Shown here: piece after piece, positions 8,442-19,066 of the stretch
How positions within the stretch are numbered: position 1 is the first letter of the stretch
How the letters are laid out: the number at the start of each line of letters is the position of its first letter
NCBI RefSeq assembly: GCF_013359685.1
Contig: NZ_JABFMV010000003.1
Span: 1 to 64,000 of the forward strand
Direction of reading: 5' to 3'
Source: Leifsonia sp. C5G2
GTDB lineage: Bacteria > Actinomycetota > Actinomycetes > Actinomycetales > Microbacteriaceae
DNA: 64,000 nucleotides
Program-made: the position numbers and the translations under genes
Notes under the pieces: model-generated
Told to the model about the DNA's origin: nothing
Databases searched by the model: none
What the model saw: the letters and a program-made list of their open reading frames with translations, nothing else

Positions 8442-9779
8442 TCAGACCATGGCGAGGACGGACGCGGGGTCGCGCAGGATGCGGCCGATGTCGGCGAGGA
8501 AGCGGCTGGCCTGCTCGCCGTCCACGATGCGGTGGTCGAACGACAGCGCGAGGGTGAGCACGTCGCGCAGTGCGATGCCGCCCTCGTGCTCCCACGGCTG
8601 ACGACGCACGGCCCCGACTGCGAGGATGGCGGCCTCGCCGGGCGTCAGGATGGGCGTGCCGGCGTCCACGCCGAACACGCCGACGTTCGTGATCGTGATC
8701 GTGCCGCCAGAGAGGTCGGCGGGCGCGGTGCGTCCGGCCCGGGCGGTCTCGGCGAGGCCGCGGATCGCGGCCGCGAGCTCCCCGAGCGACCGCGCGTCGG
8801 CGTCCCGGATCACCGGCACCAGCAGCCCGCGTGGCGTCGCCGCGGCGATTCCGAGATGCACGTACCCGGCCTGCACGATCTCCTGCGCGGCGTCGTCCCA
8901 CCGCGAGTTGACCTCGGGCGTGCGGCGGACCGCTAGCAGCAGCGCCTTCGCGACGATCGCGAGCAGTCCGGGCTTCGCGTCGGCGAACTCGGGGCGCGCC
9001 TTGAGCCGGGCGGAGAGCTCCATCGTGGCGGTCGCGTCCACCGTGAGGAAGACGGTCGCCTGTGGTGCGCCGAACGCGCTGCGGACCATGGCCTCCGCCG
9101 TGGCCTTCCGGACGCCGCGGACCGGGATGCGCGTCTCGCGCGACCCTGCGGCCTGCTGCGGCACGGGCTCCGGCTCGGTGTGGCCGCCGCCGGCGAAGGA
9201 CTGCACGTCGCCGCGCGTGATCAGCCCGCGATCGCCGGTTCCGGTGACCGACGCGAGGTCGACGCCGAGCTCGCGGGCGAATTTGCGCACGGGCGGGGTC
9301 GCGCGCGGGCGCTCGGCCAGCGCGGTCGCGGACGCGACGGGGGCTGCGGCGACCGCGGCCGGGGCCGTGATCGCCCCGCCACTCTCCCCGCGGTCGGACA
9401 CCAGCCCCGGCCGGGCGCGCCGCGCAGGCCGCGCGCCGGACTCGGGCCGAGCACCGTATCCGACCAGCGTCGGCTCCGGTGCGTCGGCGGCCGGTGCTGC
9501 CGGAGCGGGAGCTGGCGCCTCCCCCGCCGGCTCGTCCGCATCCACCTCGAACGCGACCAGCGGCTCGCCGACCGCGACCGTCACTCCGGGCTCGACAAAC
9601 AGGCGCGAGACCCGGCCGTCGTACGGCGCAGGCAGCTCCACGAGCGCCTTGGCGGTCTCCACCTCGGCGATGATCTGGTTCAGCTGCACGGTGTCGCCGA
9701 CGGCGACTTTCCAGGCGACCAGCTCCGACTCGGTCAGGCCCTCGCCGAGGTCGGGCAGGGCGAACTCCTTGACGGCCAT
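8442..9779 (-). CDS. 2-oxoacid dehydrogenase E2 (dihydrolipoamide acyltransferase)
   Basis: Core acyltransferase of a pyruvate/branched-chain 2-oxoacid dehydrogenase complex, 445 aa. Domains in order: one lipoyl domain (lipoylated Lys44 in VETAKALVELP), an Ala/Pro-rich linker, a peripheral subunit-binding domain (about 160-195, VRKFARELGVDLASVTGTG), a second linker, and the catalytic domain ending in SFDHRIVDG (His416, Asp420). Stop of E1 beta and this start overlap as TGATG. No E3 gene lies in the window, so it must be supplied elsewhere. Branched-chain use (bkdC) is favoured by the operon type but not proven. Confidence 0.9.
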   Translation of the reverse strand: MAVKEFALPDLGEGLTESELVAWKVAVGDTVQLNQIIAEVETAKALVELPAPYDGRVSRLFVEPGVTVAVGEPLVAFEVDADEPAGEAPAPAPAAPAADAPEPTLVGYGARPESGARPARRARPGLVSDRGESGGAITAPAAVAAAPVASATALAERPRATPPVRKFARELGVDLASVTGTGDRGLITRGDVQSFAGGGHTEPEPVPQQAAGSRETRIPVRGVRKATAEAMVRSAFGAPQATVFLTVDATATMELSARLKARPEFADAKPGLLAIVAKALLLAVRRTPEVNSRWDDAAQEIVQAGYVHLGIAAATPRGLLVPVIRDADARSLGELAAAIRGLAETARAGRTAPADLSGGTITITNVGVFGVDAGTPILTPGEAAILAVGAVRRQPWEHEGGIALRDVLTLALSFDHRIVDGEQASRFLADIGRILRDPASVLAMV

Positions 9780-10789
9780 CAGTCCTCCACCCCGGTGAGC
9801 GAGTTCGGCCGGTCCATGGCGCGGTCGATGCCGTCCAGGATGCGGTCGAGGTCGGGCAGGTGCGCCGACTCCAGGCGGGCGGGCGGGTACGGGATGTCGT
9901 GCCCGGTCACCCGCACCGGTGCGTGCTCGAGGTGGTAGAAACAGCGCTCGGTGATCGACGCCGAGATCTCCGCCGCGAGGCCGCCGGACAGCGCGGCCTC
10001 GTGCGTCACGACGAGGCGGCCGGTGCGCTTGACCGAGGCGACGACGGTGTCGAGGTCGAGCGGGGACAGCGAGCGCAGGTCGACCACCTCGACCGACACC
10101 CCCTCGTCGCCCGCGGCGACCGCGGCATCCCGCGCCAGCGGCACGAGGCCGCCGTACGTCACCAGCGTGACGTCGGAGCCCTGCGCGACCACACGCGCCG
10201 TGCCCATCGGGCGGGCGTCGGCGAGCGGGGCGTCCTCGTCCACCTCGCCCTTGGCGTGGTACCGCCGCTTCGGCTCGAAGAAGAGCACCGGGTCTTCCGA
10301 GGCGATCGCCTGCTGGATGAGCGTGAACGCGTCCTGCGGGTCCGACGGGCTGACCACGCGGAGGCCGGGCGTGTGCGCGAAGTAGGCCTCGGGCGAGTCG
10401 GAGTGGTGCTCGGCCGAGCCGATGCCTCCCGCGAACGGCACGCGGATGACGATCGGCATCCGCACGTTGCCCGCGGTGCGGTAGTGCATACGCGCGACCT
10501 GGTTCACGATCTGGTCGAACGCCGGATAGATGAAGCCGTCGAACTGGATCTCGACCACCGGCCGGTAGCCGCGGTACGCCATCCCGACGGCGGTGCCGAG
10601 GATGCCGGACTCGGCGAGCGGCGAGTCCATCACCCGGCGCGGGCCGAACTCGGTCTGCAGGCCGTCGGTGACGCGGAAGACGCCGCCGAGCGTCCCGATG
10701 TCCTCGCCCATGAGCACCACGCGTTCGTCGGCGGCCAGAGCGCGGCGGAGGCCGGCGTTGATGGCCTTCGCCATGCTGAGTGAGGTCAT
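9779..10789 (-). CDS. 2-oxoacid dehydrogenase E1 beta subunit
   Basis: Transketolase-like beta subunit (336 aa) that with E1 alpha decarboxylates the 2-oxoacid on thiamine diphosphate. The N-terminus MTSLSMAKAINAGLRRAL and ERVVLMGEDIG, with its ThDP-activating Glu, are typical. The frame is open far upstream, but the start is set by homology and by a 4-nt ATGA overlap with the E1 alpha stop, the standard coupled arrangement. Confidence 0.9.
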   Translation of the reverse strand: MTSLSMAKAINAGLRRALAADERVVLMGEDIGTLGGVFRVTDGLQTEFGPRRVMDSPLAESGILGTAVGMAYRGYRPVVEIQFDGFIYPAFDQIVNQVARMHYRTAGNVRMPIVIRVPFAGGIGSAEHHSDSPEAYFAHTPGLRVVSPSDPQDAFTLIQQAIASEDPVLFFEPKRRYHAKGEVDEDAPLADARPMGTARVVAQGSDVTLVTYGGLVPLARDAAVAAGDEGVSVEVVDLRSLSPLDLDTVVASVKRTGRLVVTHEAALSGGLAAEISASITERCFYHLEHAPVRVTGHDIPYPPARLESAHLPDLDRILDGIDRAMDRPNSLTGVED

Positions 10790-11946
10790 CGTCCGTCGCT
10801 CCCCACGAAAGTGCGCAGGTAACGCGAGTAGTGGTCGCGCTCGCGGGCGAGCCCCGTGTGCGGCTCGGCGTAGACGTTGTCGAAGACGCTCAGCGGGTCC
10901 GGATCCTGCAGGGCCGTGATGCCGGAACGCATCTCGGCGGCGACGGCATCGGCTTTCGCCGCGATCGCGGTGCGGCGCTCGTCGGTCAGTGCGCCCTGCG
11001 CGGTCAGGTACGCCTCGACGCGCGCCAGCGGGTCCTTGCCGCGCCAGACGTCGAGCTCGGCCGGGTCGCGGTAGCGGGTGGGGTCGTCGGCGGTGGTGTG
11101 CGGGCCCATCCGGTACGTGACTGCCTCGATGAAGGTGGGGCCGCCTCCCGAACGCGCCCGATCGAGCGCCGCTCGCGTCACCGCGAGCACGGCCAGCACA
11201 TCGTTGCCGTCGACGCGCACGCTCGGGACGCCGAACCCCGGCGCCCGCTCGGCGATCGGACGCTGCGCCTGCAGCGAGACGGGCTCCGAGATCGCGTACT
11301 GGTTGTTCTGGCAGAAGAACACGACAGGGGCGGCGTAGGTCGCGGCGAAGATCAGCGCCTCGCTCACGTCGCCCTCGCTGGTGGCGCCGTCGCCGAAGTA
11401 CGCGACCGCGACCGCATCCGTGCCGTCGGCCTGGATGCCGAGGGCGTAGCCGGTGGCGTGCAGAGTCTGGGCGCCGATGATGACCTGCGGTGTCGCCATG
11501 TTGATGTCGTACGGGTTCCAGCCGCTCTGCGTCGTGCCGCGCCACACGCGCAGCAGATCGACGAGGCCGGCGCCGCGGCAGTAGGCGACGCCGTGCTCGC
11601 GGTAGCTGGAGAAGACGAAGTCGTCGGAGCGGAGCGCGCGGCCGGAGCCGATCTGGGCGGCCTCCTGGCCGAGCAGCGGCGGCCAGAGACCCAGCTCGCC
11701 CTGGCGCTGCAGGGCGGTGGCCTCGGCGTCGATGCGGCGGATGACGCGCATGTCCTCGTAGAGATCGAGGAGCTGCTCCAGGCCGATGTCGGAGACCCAG
11801 GCGTCGAACCGGTCGTCGCCGTGCCGGACGCCGTCGGCGTCGAGCAGACCGACGAGGTCGAGTCCGTCGAGGCGGAGGTCGCCGAGGGACTCGAGGCCGG
11901 GGTGAGCGTCACTCCGGCGGGTGGCAGGCTGATTGTCGATCGTCAC
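10786..11946 (-). CDS. 2-oxoacid dehydrogenase E1 alpha subunit
   Basis: Thiamine-diphosphate-binding alpha subunit, 386 aa. The ThDP/Mg motif is visible as YFGDGATSEGD followed by FFCQNNQYAIS; RMGPHTTADDPTRYR is the phosphorylation-loop-like segment of the family. First gene of the E1a-E1b-E2 operon; GTG start. Divergent from an Lrp/AsnC regulator, which likely controls it in response to branched-chain amino acids or their oxoacids. Confidence 0.9.
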   Translation of the reverse strand: MTIDNQPATRRSDAHPGLESLGDLRLDGLDLVGLLDADGVRHGDDRFDAWVSDIGLEQLLDLYEDMRVIRRIDAEATALQRQGELGLWPPLLGQEAAQIGSGRALRSDDFVFSSYREHGVAYCRGAGLVDLLRVWRGTTQSGWNPYDINMATPQVIIGAQTLHATGYALGIQADGTDAVAVAYFGDGATSEGDVSEALIFAATYAAPVVFFCQNNQYAISEPVSLQAQRPIAERAPGFGVPSVRVDGNDVLAVLAVTRAALDRARSGGGPTFIEAVTYRMGPHTTADDPTRYRDPAELDVWRGKDPLARVEAYLTAQGALTDERRTAIAAKADAVAAEMRSGITALQDPDPLSVFDNVYAEPHTGLARERDHYSRYLRTFVGSDGR

Positions 11947-12005
11947 GGTTCACGCAACCTTCACTCTCGCGCCCGGCGGGCGGCGCTTGTGGCGCGCCCG
12001 ACGGC

Positions 12006-12062
12006 TTCCGGCCCCTTCGCCGGAATTACCGGAAGGCTACGCTGCGGGGTCAGCCCGCACAA
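12006..12062 (-). promoter_or_regulatory. Promoter and operator of the 2-oxoacid dehydrogenase operon
   Basis: -35 TTGTGC (12057-12062), 17-nt spacer, -10 TAGCCT (12034-12039). Overlapping the expected start of transcription are TTCCGG (12006-12011) and CCGGAA twice (12020-12025 and 12029-12034), an inverted plus direct repeat suited to an Lrp-family dimer or multimer. Confidence 0.55.
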
Positions 12063-12115
12063 CCATCGGCGTGTCGACCGTGCACCCTGCACTACCGCGA
12101 CGGAGCTACGGGTGC

Positions 12116-12121
12116 TAGTTT
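12116..12121 (+). promoter_or_regulatory. -10 box (TAGTTT) of leaderless Lrp-gene promoter
   Basis: TAGTTT followed by 7 nt and the ATG of the regulator. Confidence 0.5.
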
Positions 12122-12128
12122 TCACACT

Positions 12129-12593
12129 ATGCGCAGCTTCGACAATACCGACCGCCGCATCCTCCTCGCCCTCGCGGACGATCCCCGGTCGACCAACGTC
12201 GCCCTCGCCGACCGGCTCGGCCTCAGCCGCAACACGGTGCAGGCGCGGGTCGCAGAACTGGAGCGCAACGGCGCGTTCCTGTCGTTCGAGCGGCGCATCT
12301 CGGCGCGGGTCGCGGGCTACCCGCTCGCCGCGTTCGTCAACGTGCACGTGCAGCAGCAGCGCCTGGCGGACGTGGTCGAGAGCCTTGCGGCGATCCCCGA
12401 GATCGTGTCGGCGCACGGTCTCTCCGGGCCGTCCGACCTGCTGCTGCGCGTCGTCTGCGTCGACGCCGAGGACCTCTTCCGGATCACCGGCATCATCCAG
12501 TCCACCGAGGGCGTCGACCGCGCCGAGACCTCCCTCGACATGGGCGAGCTCATCCCCTACCGCCTCCGCCCCCTCCTCACCCGAGACGCCTGA
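12129..12593 (+). CDS. Lrp/AsnC family transcriptional regulator
   Basis: 154-aa regulator: N-terminal winged-helix DNA-binding domain (NTDRRILLALADDPRSTNVA, then LSRNTVQARVAELE) and a C-terminal RAM/effector domain that binds amino acids. Divergent from the 2-oxoacid dehydrogenase operon, the typical place for a BkdR-like regulator. Probably leaderless. Ends just before a palindromic repeat and the pnp terminator. Confidence 0.88.
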   Translation: MRSFDNTDRRILLALADDPRSTNVALADRLGLSRNTVQARVAELERNGAFLSFERRISARVAGYPLAAFVNVHVQQQRLADVVESLAAIPEIVSAHGLSGPSDLLLRVVCVDAEDLFRITGIIQSTEGVDRAETSLDMGELIPYRLRPLLTRDA

Positions 12594-12608
12594 CCCTCTC
12601 CAAGCCGT

Positions 12609-12665
12609 CAGCTCCTGAGTTCTTCGAGCGACACGCCGCGCGCATCTCGAAGAACTCAGGAGCTG
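12609..12665. repeat. Palindromic intergenic repeat family 1, copy A
   Basis: 57-nt element with 20-nt perfectly complementary arms (CAGCTCCTGAGTTCTTCGAG and its complement) around a 17-nt loop containing CGACACGCCGC. Copy B is at 45846-45903 in the opposite sense with several stem differences that keep pairing. Confidence 0.8.
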
Positions 12666-12690
12666 ATGGCTTGGGCGTGCGGCAGATGCG

Positions 12691-12726
12691 CGAAGGCCGC
12701 GCCGACTTCAGTCGGCGCGGCCTTCG
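12691..12726 (-). terminator. pnp terminator
   Basis: Perfect 16-bp stem with a 4-nt loop (TTCA on the + strand), 16 nt downstream of the pnp stop. Confidence 0.85.
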
Positions 12727-12742
12727 TGAGAGGCGAGGCGGG

Positions 12743-15025
12743 TTACGCCTCGGCGGGGGCCTCCGCAGGGGCCTCGGCGGCCTCGGGGGTGTCCTCGGCG
12801 ATCACCGGGGCGAGCGAGAGCTTGCCGCGGTCGTCGATCTTGGTGATCTCCACCAGGATCTTCTGGCCGACGCCGAGCACGTCCTCCACGTTCTCCACAC
12901 GCTTGCCACCGGCGAGCTTGCGGACCTCGGAGATGTGCAGCAGGCCGTCCTTGCCCGGGAGCAGCGAGACGAACGCACCGAACGCGGCGATCTTGACGAC
13001 GGTTCCGAGGAACTGCTCGCCGACCTCCGGGTTGGTGGGGTTCGCGATCGCGTTGACCTGGGCGCGGGCCGCCTCGGCCGACGGGCCGTCGACCGCGCCG
13101 ATGTAGACGGTGCCGTCCTCCTCGATGGAGATGTCGGCGCCGGTCTCATCCTGGATGGCGTTGATCGTCTTGCCCTTCGGGCCGATCAGCTCGCCGATCT
13201 TGTCGACCGGGATCTGGACCGAGATCACGCGCGGCGCGGTCGGGGCCATCTCGTCCGGACGGTCGATCGCCGCGTTCAGCACGCTCAGGATCGTGGTGCG
13301 GGCGTCCTTCGCCTGGTTCAGCGCGCCGGCGAGCACCGACGACGGGATGCCGTCGAGCTTCGTGTCGAGCTGGATCGCGGTGACGAACTCGCTGGTGCCG
13401 GCGACCTTGAAGTCCATGTCGCCGAGCGCGTCCTCGGCGCCCAGGATGTCGGTGAGCGCCGCGTAGCGGGTCTCACCGTCGACGACGTCGGACACCAGGC
13501 CCATCGCGATGCCGGCGACCGGGGCGCGCAGCGGCACACCGGCGTTCAGCAGCGACAGGGTGGAGGCGCAGACGGAGCCCATCGAGGTGGAGCCGTTGGA
13601 GCTGAGCGCCTCGGACACCTGACGGATCGCGTACGGGAACTCCTCGCGGCTCGGCAGCACCGGCACGAGCGCGCGCTCGGCCAGGAAGCCGTGGCCGATC
13701 TCGCGACGCTTCGGCGAACCCACACGGCCGGTCTCACCGGTCGAGTAGGGCGGGAAGTTGTAGTGGTGCAGGTAGCGCTTCTTGGTGACCGGCGACAGCG
13801 AGTCGATCTGCTGCTCCATCTTGAGCATGTTCAGCGTGGTGACGCCCAGGATCTGGGTCTCGCCGCGCTGGAAGATCGCCGAGCCGTGGACGCGCGGGAT
13901 GACCTGCACCTCGGCGTCGAGCGGACGGATGTCGGTCAGGCCACGGCCATCGATGCGGACGCCCTCGCGCAGCACGCGGCCGCGCATGACCACCTTGGAC
14001 ACCGACTTGTAGGCGGCCGAGAACTGGTCGAGGGTCTCCTGCGGGAGCACGCCCGCCTCCACCTTCTCGATGATCGCGGTCTTGACGCGCTCCTTGAGGG
14101 CGTCGTCGGCGTTCTGGCGCTCGACCTTGTCGGCGATCTGGTAGACGTTCACCAGCTCGTCGTAGGCGAGGCCGGCGACGTTGTCGTAGGTCTCCTGCGA
14201 GTAGGGCAGGAAGACCGGGTACTCCTTGATCTCCTTGGCCGACTGCTGAGCCAGGACGTTCTGCGCGCCGACGAGCTCGCGGATGAACGGCTTGGCCGCC
14301 TCGAGGCCCTGGGCCACGACCTCCTCGCTCGGCTTGGTGGCGCCGCCCTGGATGAGGTTCCAGCTGTTCTCGGTGGCCTCGGCCTCGACCATCATGATCG
14401 CGACGTCGCCCTCGGAGCCGTCCTCGTTGACGAGGACGCGGCCCGCCACGACGAGGTCGAACACGGCCTCCTCGAGCTGCGAGGCCTTCGGGAACGCGAT
14501 CCACTGGTCCTCGTGCGTCCCGTTGCCCGGGATGAGCGCGAGGCGCACACCGGCGATCGGGCCGGAGAACGGCAGACCGGAGATCTGCGTGGAGGCGCTG
14601 GCCGCGTTGATGGCGAGAGCGTCGTAGAACTCGTCCGGGGCGATGCTCAGGACGGTGATGACGATCTGCACCTCGTTGCGGAGGCCGTCGACGAACGACG
14701 GGCGCAGGGGGCGGTCGATCAGGCGGCACACCAGGATCGCCTCGGTGGACGGGCGGCCCTCGCGGCGGAAGAACGAGCCGGGGATCTTGCCGGCGGCGTA
14801 GGAGCGCTCCTCGACGTCGACGGTCAGCGGGAAGAAGTCGAAGTTGTCCTTCGGGTGCTTGCTGGCGCTCGTCGCGCTCAGCAGCATGGTCTCCTCGTCG
14901 AGGTAGGCGGCGACGGCGCCCTGCGCCTGCTGGGCGAGGCGTCCGGTCTCGAACCGGACGGTGCGGGTGCCGAAGCGGCCGTTGTCGAGGACGGCTTCGG
15001 CGAATTTGATCTCAGGACCTTCCAA
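12743..15025 (-). CDS. pnp: Polyribonucleotide nucleotidyltransferase (PNPase)
   Basis: Phosphorolytic 3'-5' exoribonuclease and RNA-tailing enzyme; in Actinobacteria also called guanosine pentaphosphate synthetase. 760 aa, full length. Two RNase PH domains joined by a helical linker, then a KH domain ([15 protein letters not shown]) and an S1 domain ([13 protein letters not shown]), ending in an Ala/Glu-rich tail. The start is TTG with AAGGAGA 8 nt upstream. Preceded by a leader of roughly 270 nt. Unusually, rpsO is 8.4 kb away instead of being the next gene upstream. Confidence 0.95.
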   Translation of the reverse strand: MEGPEIKFAEAVLDNGRFGTRTVRFETGRLAQQAQGAVAAYLDEETMLLSATSASKHPKDNFDFFPLTVDVEERSYAAGKIPGSFFRREGRPSTEAILVCRLIDRPLRPSFVDGLRNEVQIVITVLSIAPDEFYDALAINAASASTQISGLPFSGPIAGVRLALIPGNGTHEDQWIAFPKASQLEEAVFDLVVAGRVLVNEDGSEGDVAIMMVEAEATENSWNLIQGGATKPSEEVVAQGLEAAKPFIRELVGAQNVLAQQSAKEIKEYPVFLPYSQETYDNVAGLAYDELVNVYQIADKVERQNADDALKERVKTAIIEKVEAGVLPQETLDQFSAAYKSVSKVVMRGRVLREGVRIDGRGLTDIRPLDAEVQVIPRVHGSAIFQRGETQILGVTTLNMLKMEQQIDSLSPVTKKRYLHHYNFPPYSTGETGRVGSPKRREIGHGFLAERALVPVLPSREEFPYAIRQVSEALSSNGSTSMGSVCASTLSLLNAGVPLRAPVAGIAMGLVSDVVDGETRYAALTDILGAEDALGDMDFKVAGTSEFVTAIQLDTKLDGIPSSVLAGALNQAKDARTTILSVLNAAIDRPDEMAPTAPRVISVQIPVDKIGELIGPKGKTINAIQDETGADISIEEDGTVYIGAVDGPSAEAARAQVNAIANPTNPEVGEQFLGTVVKIAAFGAFVSLLPGKDGLLHISEVRKLAGGKRVENVEDVLGVGQKILVEITKIDDRGKLSLAPVIAEDTPEAAEAPAEAPAEA

Positions 15026-15375
15026 GAGGTCTGTCTCCTTTGTTTAACGTCGCCACCCCGTGTGGGCGCGACTTCATCCAAGGAGCAGGAACAGGCAGAT
15101 CGACACGCGTATGTACGGACATCGAGCGTGTACGGGGCATCCCATCGGGGTGCGTGGGCCGAGCCCGTCTGGCCATCAGTAGAAATACACGGTTGCGCCC
15201 TGCGCATCCGGATACCACCACCGAGGACCAGCTCCTGCCGGCCTGCTCCGGGTTCCTTCTCGGTATTGAGTTGGACGGTCGGCGCACGGCCGACCACCAG
15301 TATCCTATCAGTCGGCGGCGTGGAGTACGCAGGAGGCGGGTCTCCCGCCCGCGCGCCGGGGTTACGATGCTGCGC
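15026..15375. promoter_or_regulatory. Long pnp leader and shared upstream region
   Basis: No convincing gene. On the minus strand -10 candidates TAGGAT (15302-15307) or GATACT (15299-15304) would give a pnp leader of about 270 nt. The first part holds a short hairpin (GTCGGCGCACGGCCGAC at about 15279), of the kind used for PNPase self-regulation in other bacteria. The right end holds the leaderless promoter of the GAF regulator (TACGAT, 15363-15368). Confidence 0.4.
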
Positions 15376-16602
15376 ATGGACGAGGGAGTCTCGCGGGCGA
15401 TGCGGCCGGTGGTGGACGCCTCCTGGCGTCGCGCCGAGCGGGCGCGGCTCGACCCGGAGCACGTCAGCGCTCCCCTCGTGCTCGACGGCCCGGCGCTGGA
15501 CGACGCGCGGAGGGCGCACCCGATCTCCGCGGCGCTCCCCGTGATCCGGCAGCTGCTGGTGCGCGACGCCGATCCGGACTCCCGCGTCGTCGTGGCGATC
15601 GGCGACGAGCGCGGACGACTGCTCTGGGTGGAGGGCGACCCCGTGCTGCGGCGCCGCGCGGAGTCCATGCTGTTCGTGCCGGGCGCCGCCTGGGCCGAGG
15701 GCGACGTCGGCACGTCGGCCCCCGGCACCGCGCTCGCGATCGGCGGCGGGGTGCAGATCCGCGGCGCCGAGCACTTCTCTTACGAGGTGAAGCCGTGGAG
15801 CTGCACCGCCGTCCCGGTGCGCGACCCGGAGTCCGGCGACATCATCGGCGTCGTGGATGTGACGGGCGAGGACCAGGTGGCCGCGCCGCACGTGCTCCCC
15901 CTGGTGGAGGCGACGGTCGCCGCGGTCGAGCGCGAGCTCCTCATCGCCCGGCTGCGCGACCGCGGGAGCGGTCACCCGGCAGCATCCCGCGCCCACCGCT
16001 CCCCCGCCCGGGCCGCGCAGCTGCGCATCCTCGGCCGCGACACCGGCGAGCTCACCGGGCAGAGCGGCCGCACCGGGACGCTGAGCACCCGGCACAGCGA
16101 GCTGCTGGCCCTGCTGGCCTGGCACGGCGATGGGCTCTCCGCCGAGCGCCTGGCCGAGCTGGTGTACGGCGACGCCCGCCGCGCCGTGACGCTCCGCGCC
16201 GAGATGGTGCGGCTGCGGCGGGCGCTCGGGTCGGTCGCCCCGGAGCTCGGGCCGCTGACGCGTCCCTACCGGCTCGCCGCGCCGCTGGAGACCGACATCG
16301 GCGCGGTCGTCGACCTGCAGCGGCGCGGGGCGCACCGCGCGGCGGTCGCTGCCTACGGCGGCGGCCCGCTGCCCGGTTCGGCGGCACCGGGGCTGGACGA
16401 GCTGCGCGAGGAGGTCGTCGGGCGGCTCCGCGAGGCGCTGCTGGAGTCGGGCTCGGCCGACCTGCTCCTCGCCTGGGCGGAGACCGACCGCGGCGCCGAC
16501 GACGTGGAGATCTGGCGTGCCGCCCTGCACGCCCTCCCGCCGCAGTCGCCCCGGCGCGCACTCGTCGTCGCGCACCTGCTCGCCCTCGAGTCCGCCGAGT
16601 AG
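15376..16602 (+). CDS. GAF-domain transcriptional regulator of aldehyde dehydrogenase
   Basis: 408-aa cytoplasmic protein. The N-terminal 200 residues form a GAF-type sensor as in AcoR-like activators (VVVAIGDERGRLLWVEGD, GTSAPGTALA). The C-terminus (about 230-330) looks like a winged-helix DNA-binding part (LSTRHSELLALLAWHGDGLS, VTLRAEMVRLRRALG). No sigma-54 AAA+ domain is present. The second ATG was chosen because it is 7 nt after TACGAT; an ATG three codons earlier would overlap that box. Directly upstream of an aldehyde dehydrogenase and DUF779 gene it probably controls. Confidence 0.75.
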   Translation: MDEGVSRAMRPVVDASWRRAERARLDPEHVSAPLVLDGPALDDARRAHPISAALPVIRQLLVRDADPDSRVVVAIGDERGRLLWVEGDPVLRRRAESMLFVPGAAWAEGDVGTSAPGTALAIGGGVQIRGAEHFSYEVKPWSCTAVPVRDPESGDIIGVVDVTGEDQVAAPHVLPLVEATVAAVERELLIARLRDRGSGHPAASRAHRSPARAAQLRILGRDTGELTGQSGRTGTLSTRHSELLALLAWHGDGLSAERLAELVYGDARRAVTLRAEMVRLRRALGSVAPELGPLTRPYRLAAPLETDIGAVVDLQRRGAHRAAVAAYGGGPLPGSAAPGLDELREEVVGRLREALLESGSADLLLAWAETDRGADDVEIWRAALHALPPQSPRRALVVAHLLALESAE

Positions 16603-16622
16603 CCGCCTCCCGCATCCACGGC

Positions 16623-16657
16623 GATGCAACGGGATGCAACCCTCCTCCGGCTAGCGT
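16623..16657 (+). promoter_or_regulatory. Aldehyde dehydrogenase promoter with direct repeats
   Basis: Two direct GATGCAAC repeats 10 bp apart (16623-16630, 16633-16640) lie at the -35 position relative to a TAGCGT -10 box (16652-16657). One-turn spacing suggests an activator binding site, plausibly for the adjacent GAF regulator. Confidence 0.5.
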
Positions 16658-16709
16658 GCGGAGCGCGCGCGACCGGCGCGCACCCATGTGAAGTCGAAGG
16701 AGACCAACC

Positions 16710-18287
<1,578 letters not shown>

Positions 18288-18295
18288 GAGTCGCC

Positions 18296-18682
18296 GTGAC
18301 GGACTCGCCTGCCACGCGGGTGGACGTCACGCCGGCCGCCGCGGACATGCTGCGGCGCCTGGCGGCCGTCCACGGACCGCTCCTGTTCCACCAGTCCGGC
18401 GGCTGCTGCGACGGGTCGGCGCCGATGTGCTTCCCGGTCGGGATGTTCCGCACCGGAGGCTCCGACGTGCTTCTCGGCCGCCTGGCCGTCGAGGGCATCG
18501 ATCCGGTGCCGGTCTACATGTCGGCGTCCCAGTTCGAGTACTGGAAGTTCACCCACCTCACCATCGACCTGGTCGACGGCCGCGGCAGCGGCTTCTCGGT
18601 GGAGGCGCCGGAGGGCAAGCGCTTCCTCCTGCGCTCCCGGATGCTGTCCGACGCCGAGCTGGCCGCGTTCGGCCTCGTGTAG
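18296..18682 (+). CDS. DUF779 protein, aldehyde dehydrogenase partner
   Basis: 128 aa. DUF779 proteins occur almost always next to ExaC-type aldehyde dehydrogenases; the exact role is not established. Conserved Cys-rich start region QSGGCCDGSAPMC, suggesting metal or redox function. GTG start 8 nt after the dehydrogenase stop. Confidence 0.85.
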   Translation: MTDSPATRVDVTPAAADMLRRLAAVHGPLLFHQSGGCCDGSAPMCFPVGMFRTGGSDVLLGRLAVEGIDPVPVYMSASQFEYWKFTHLTIDLVDGRGSGFSVEAPEGKRFLLRSRMLSDAELAAFGLV

Positions 18683-18695
18683 CGGGCGATGAGCT

Positions 18696-18737
18696 GCGGG
18701 AGGGCGTCGCATCGAGGCGCGACCGGCGTCCTCCCGC
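18696..18737. terminator. Hairpin between convergent DUF779 and small-protein genes
   Basis: Arms 18696-18709 and 18724-18737 (GCGGGAGG..GCGTCG / CGGCGTCCTCCCGC) pair with two mismatches or wobble pairs. Confidence 0.55.
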
Positions 18738-18743
18738 GATCAC

Positions 18744-18977
18744 TCAGTGGGCGTCGTGGTCGGCGCGCGGGTAGTCGCCGATGCGCTGCCGGGTGCTGCG
18801 CACGAGCGGCGGCTCGCCGTCGTGCTGGGCGCCGACGTAGGCGCCGAGCGTCTCCTGCTCGACCGGGTCGTCGTCCGCGCCGGTGTACCGGCCGTGCACG
18901 CGCCGCGGCTCCGCCGTCTCCGGCTGCGCCTGCGTGTAGCGGCCTTCGACGAGGTCGCGTTCTCCGCGTTCTGTCAT
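18744..18977 (-). CDS. Hypothetical protein with repeated YT/YV motif
   Basis: 77 aa, hydrophilic. A short unit recurs three times: EGRYTQAQ, HGRYTGAD and LGAYVGAQ, about 19-22 residues apart; the C-terminus is RTRQRIGDYPRADH-like. No membrane segment or known domain. Strong GAAGGAGG ribosome site and GC-rich third positions support coding. Function unknown. Confidence 0.7.
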   Translation of the reverse strand: MTERGERDLVEGRYTQAQPETAEPRRVHGRYTGADDDPVEQETLGAYVGAQHDGEPPLVRSTRQRIGDYPRADHDAH

Positions 18978-19066
18978 GGTCCTCGCCTCCTTCAATTGCG
19001 ATAGCGCAATCATCCCGCGTTCCGGGGCGGGTGTGAAGGGGGGCTCAGGATGCTGTGCGCCGACGT

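Noticed and set aside
12671-15544. 957-codon + strand frame opposite pnp
   Set aside because: Mirror of the pnp reading frame; low-complexity His/Arg/Asp-rich product.
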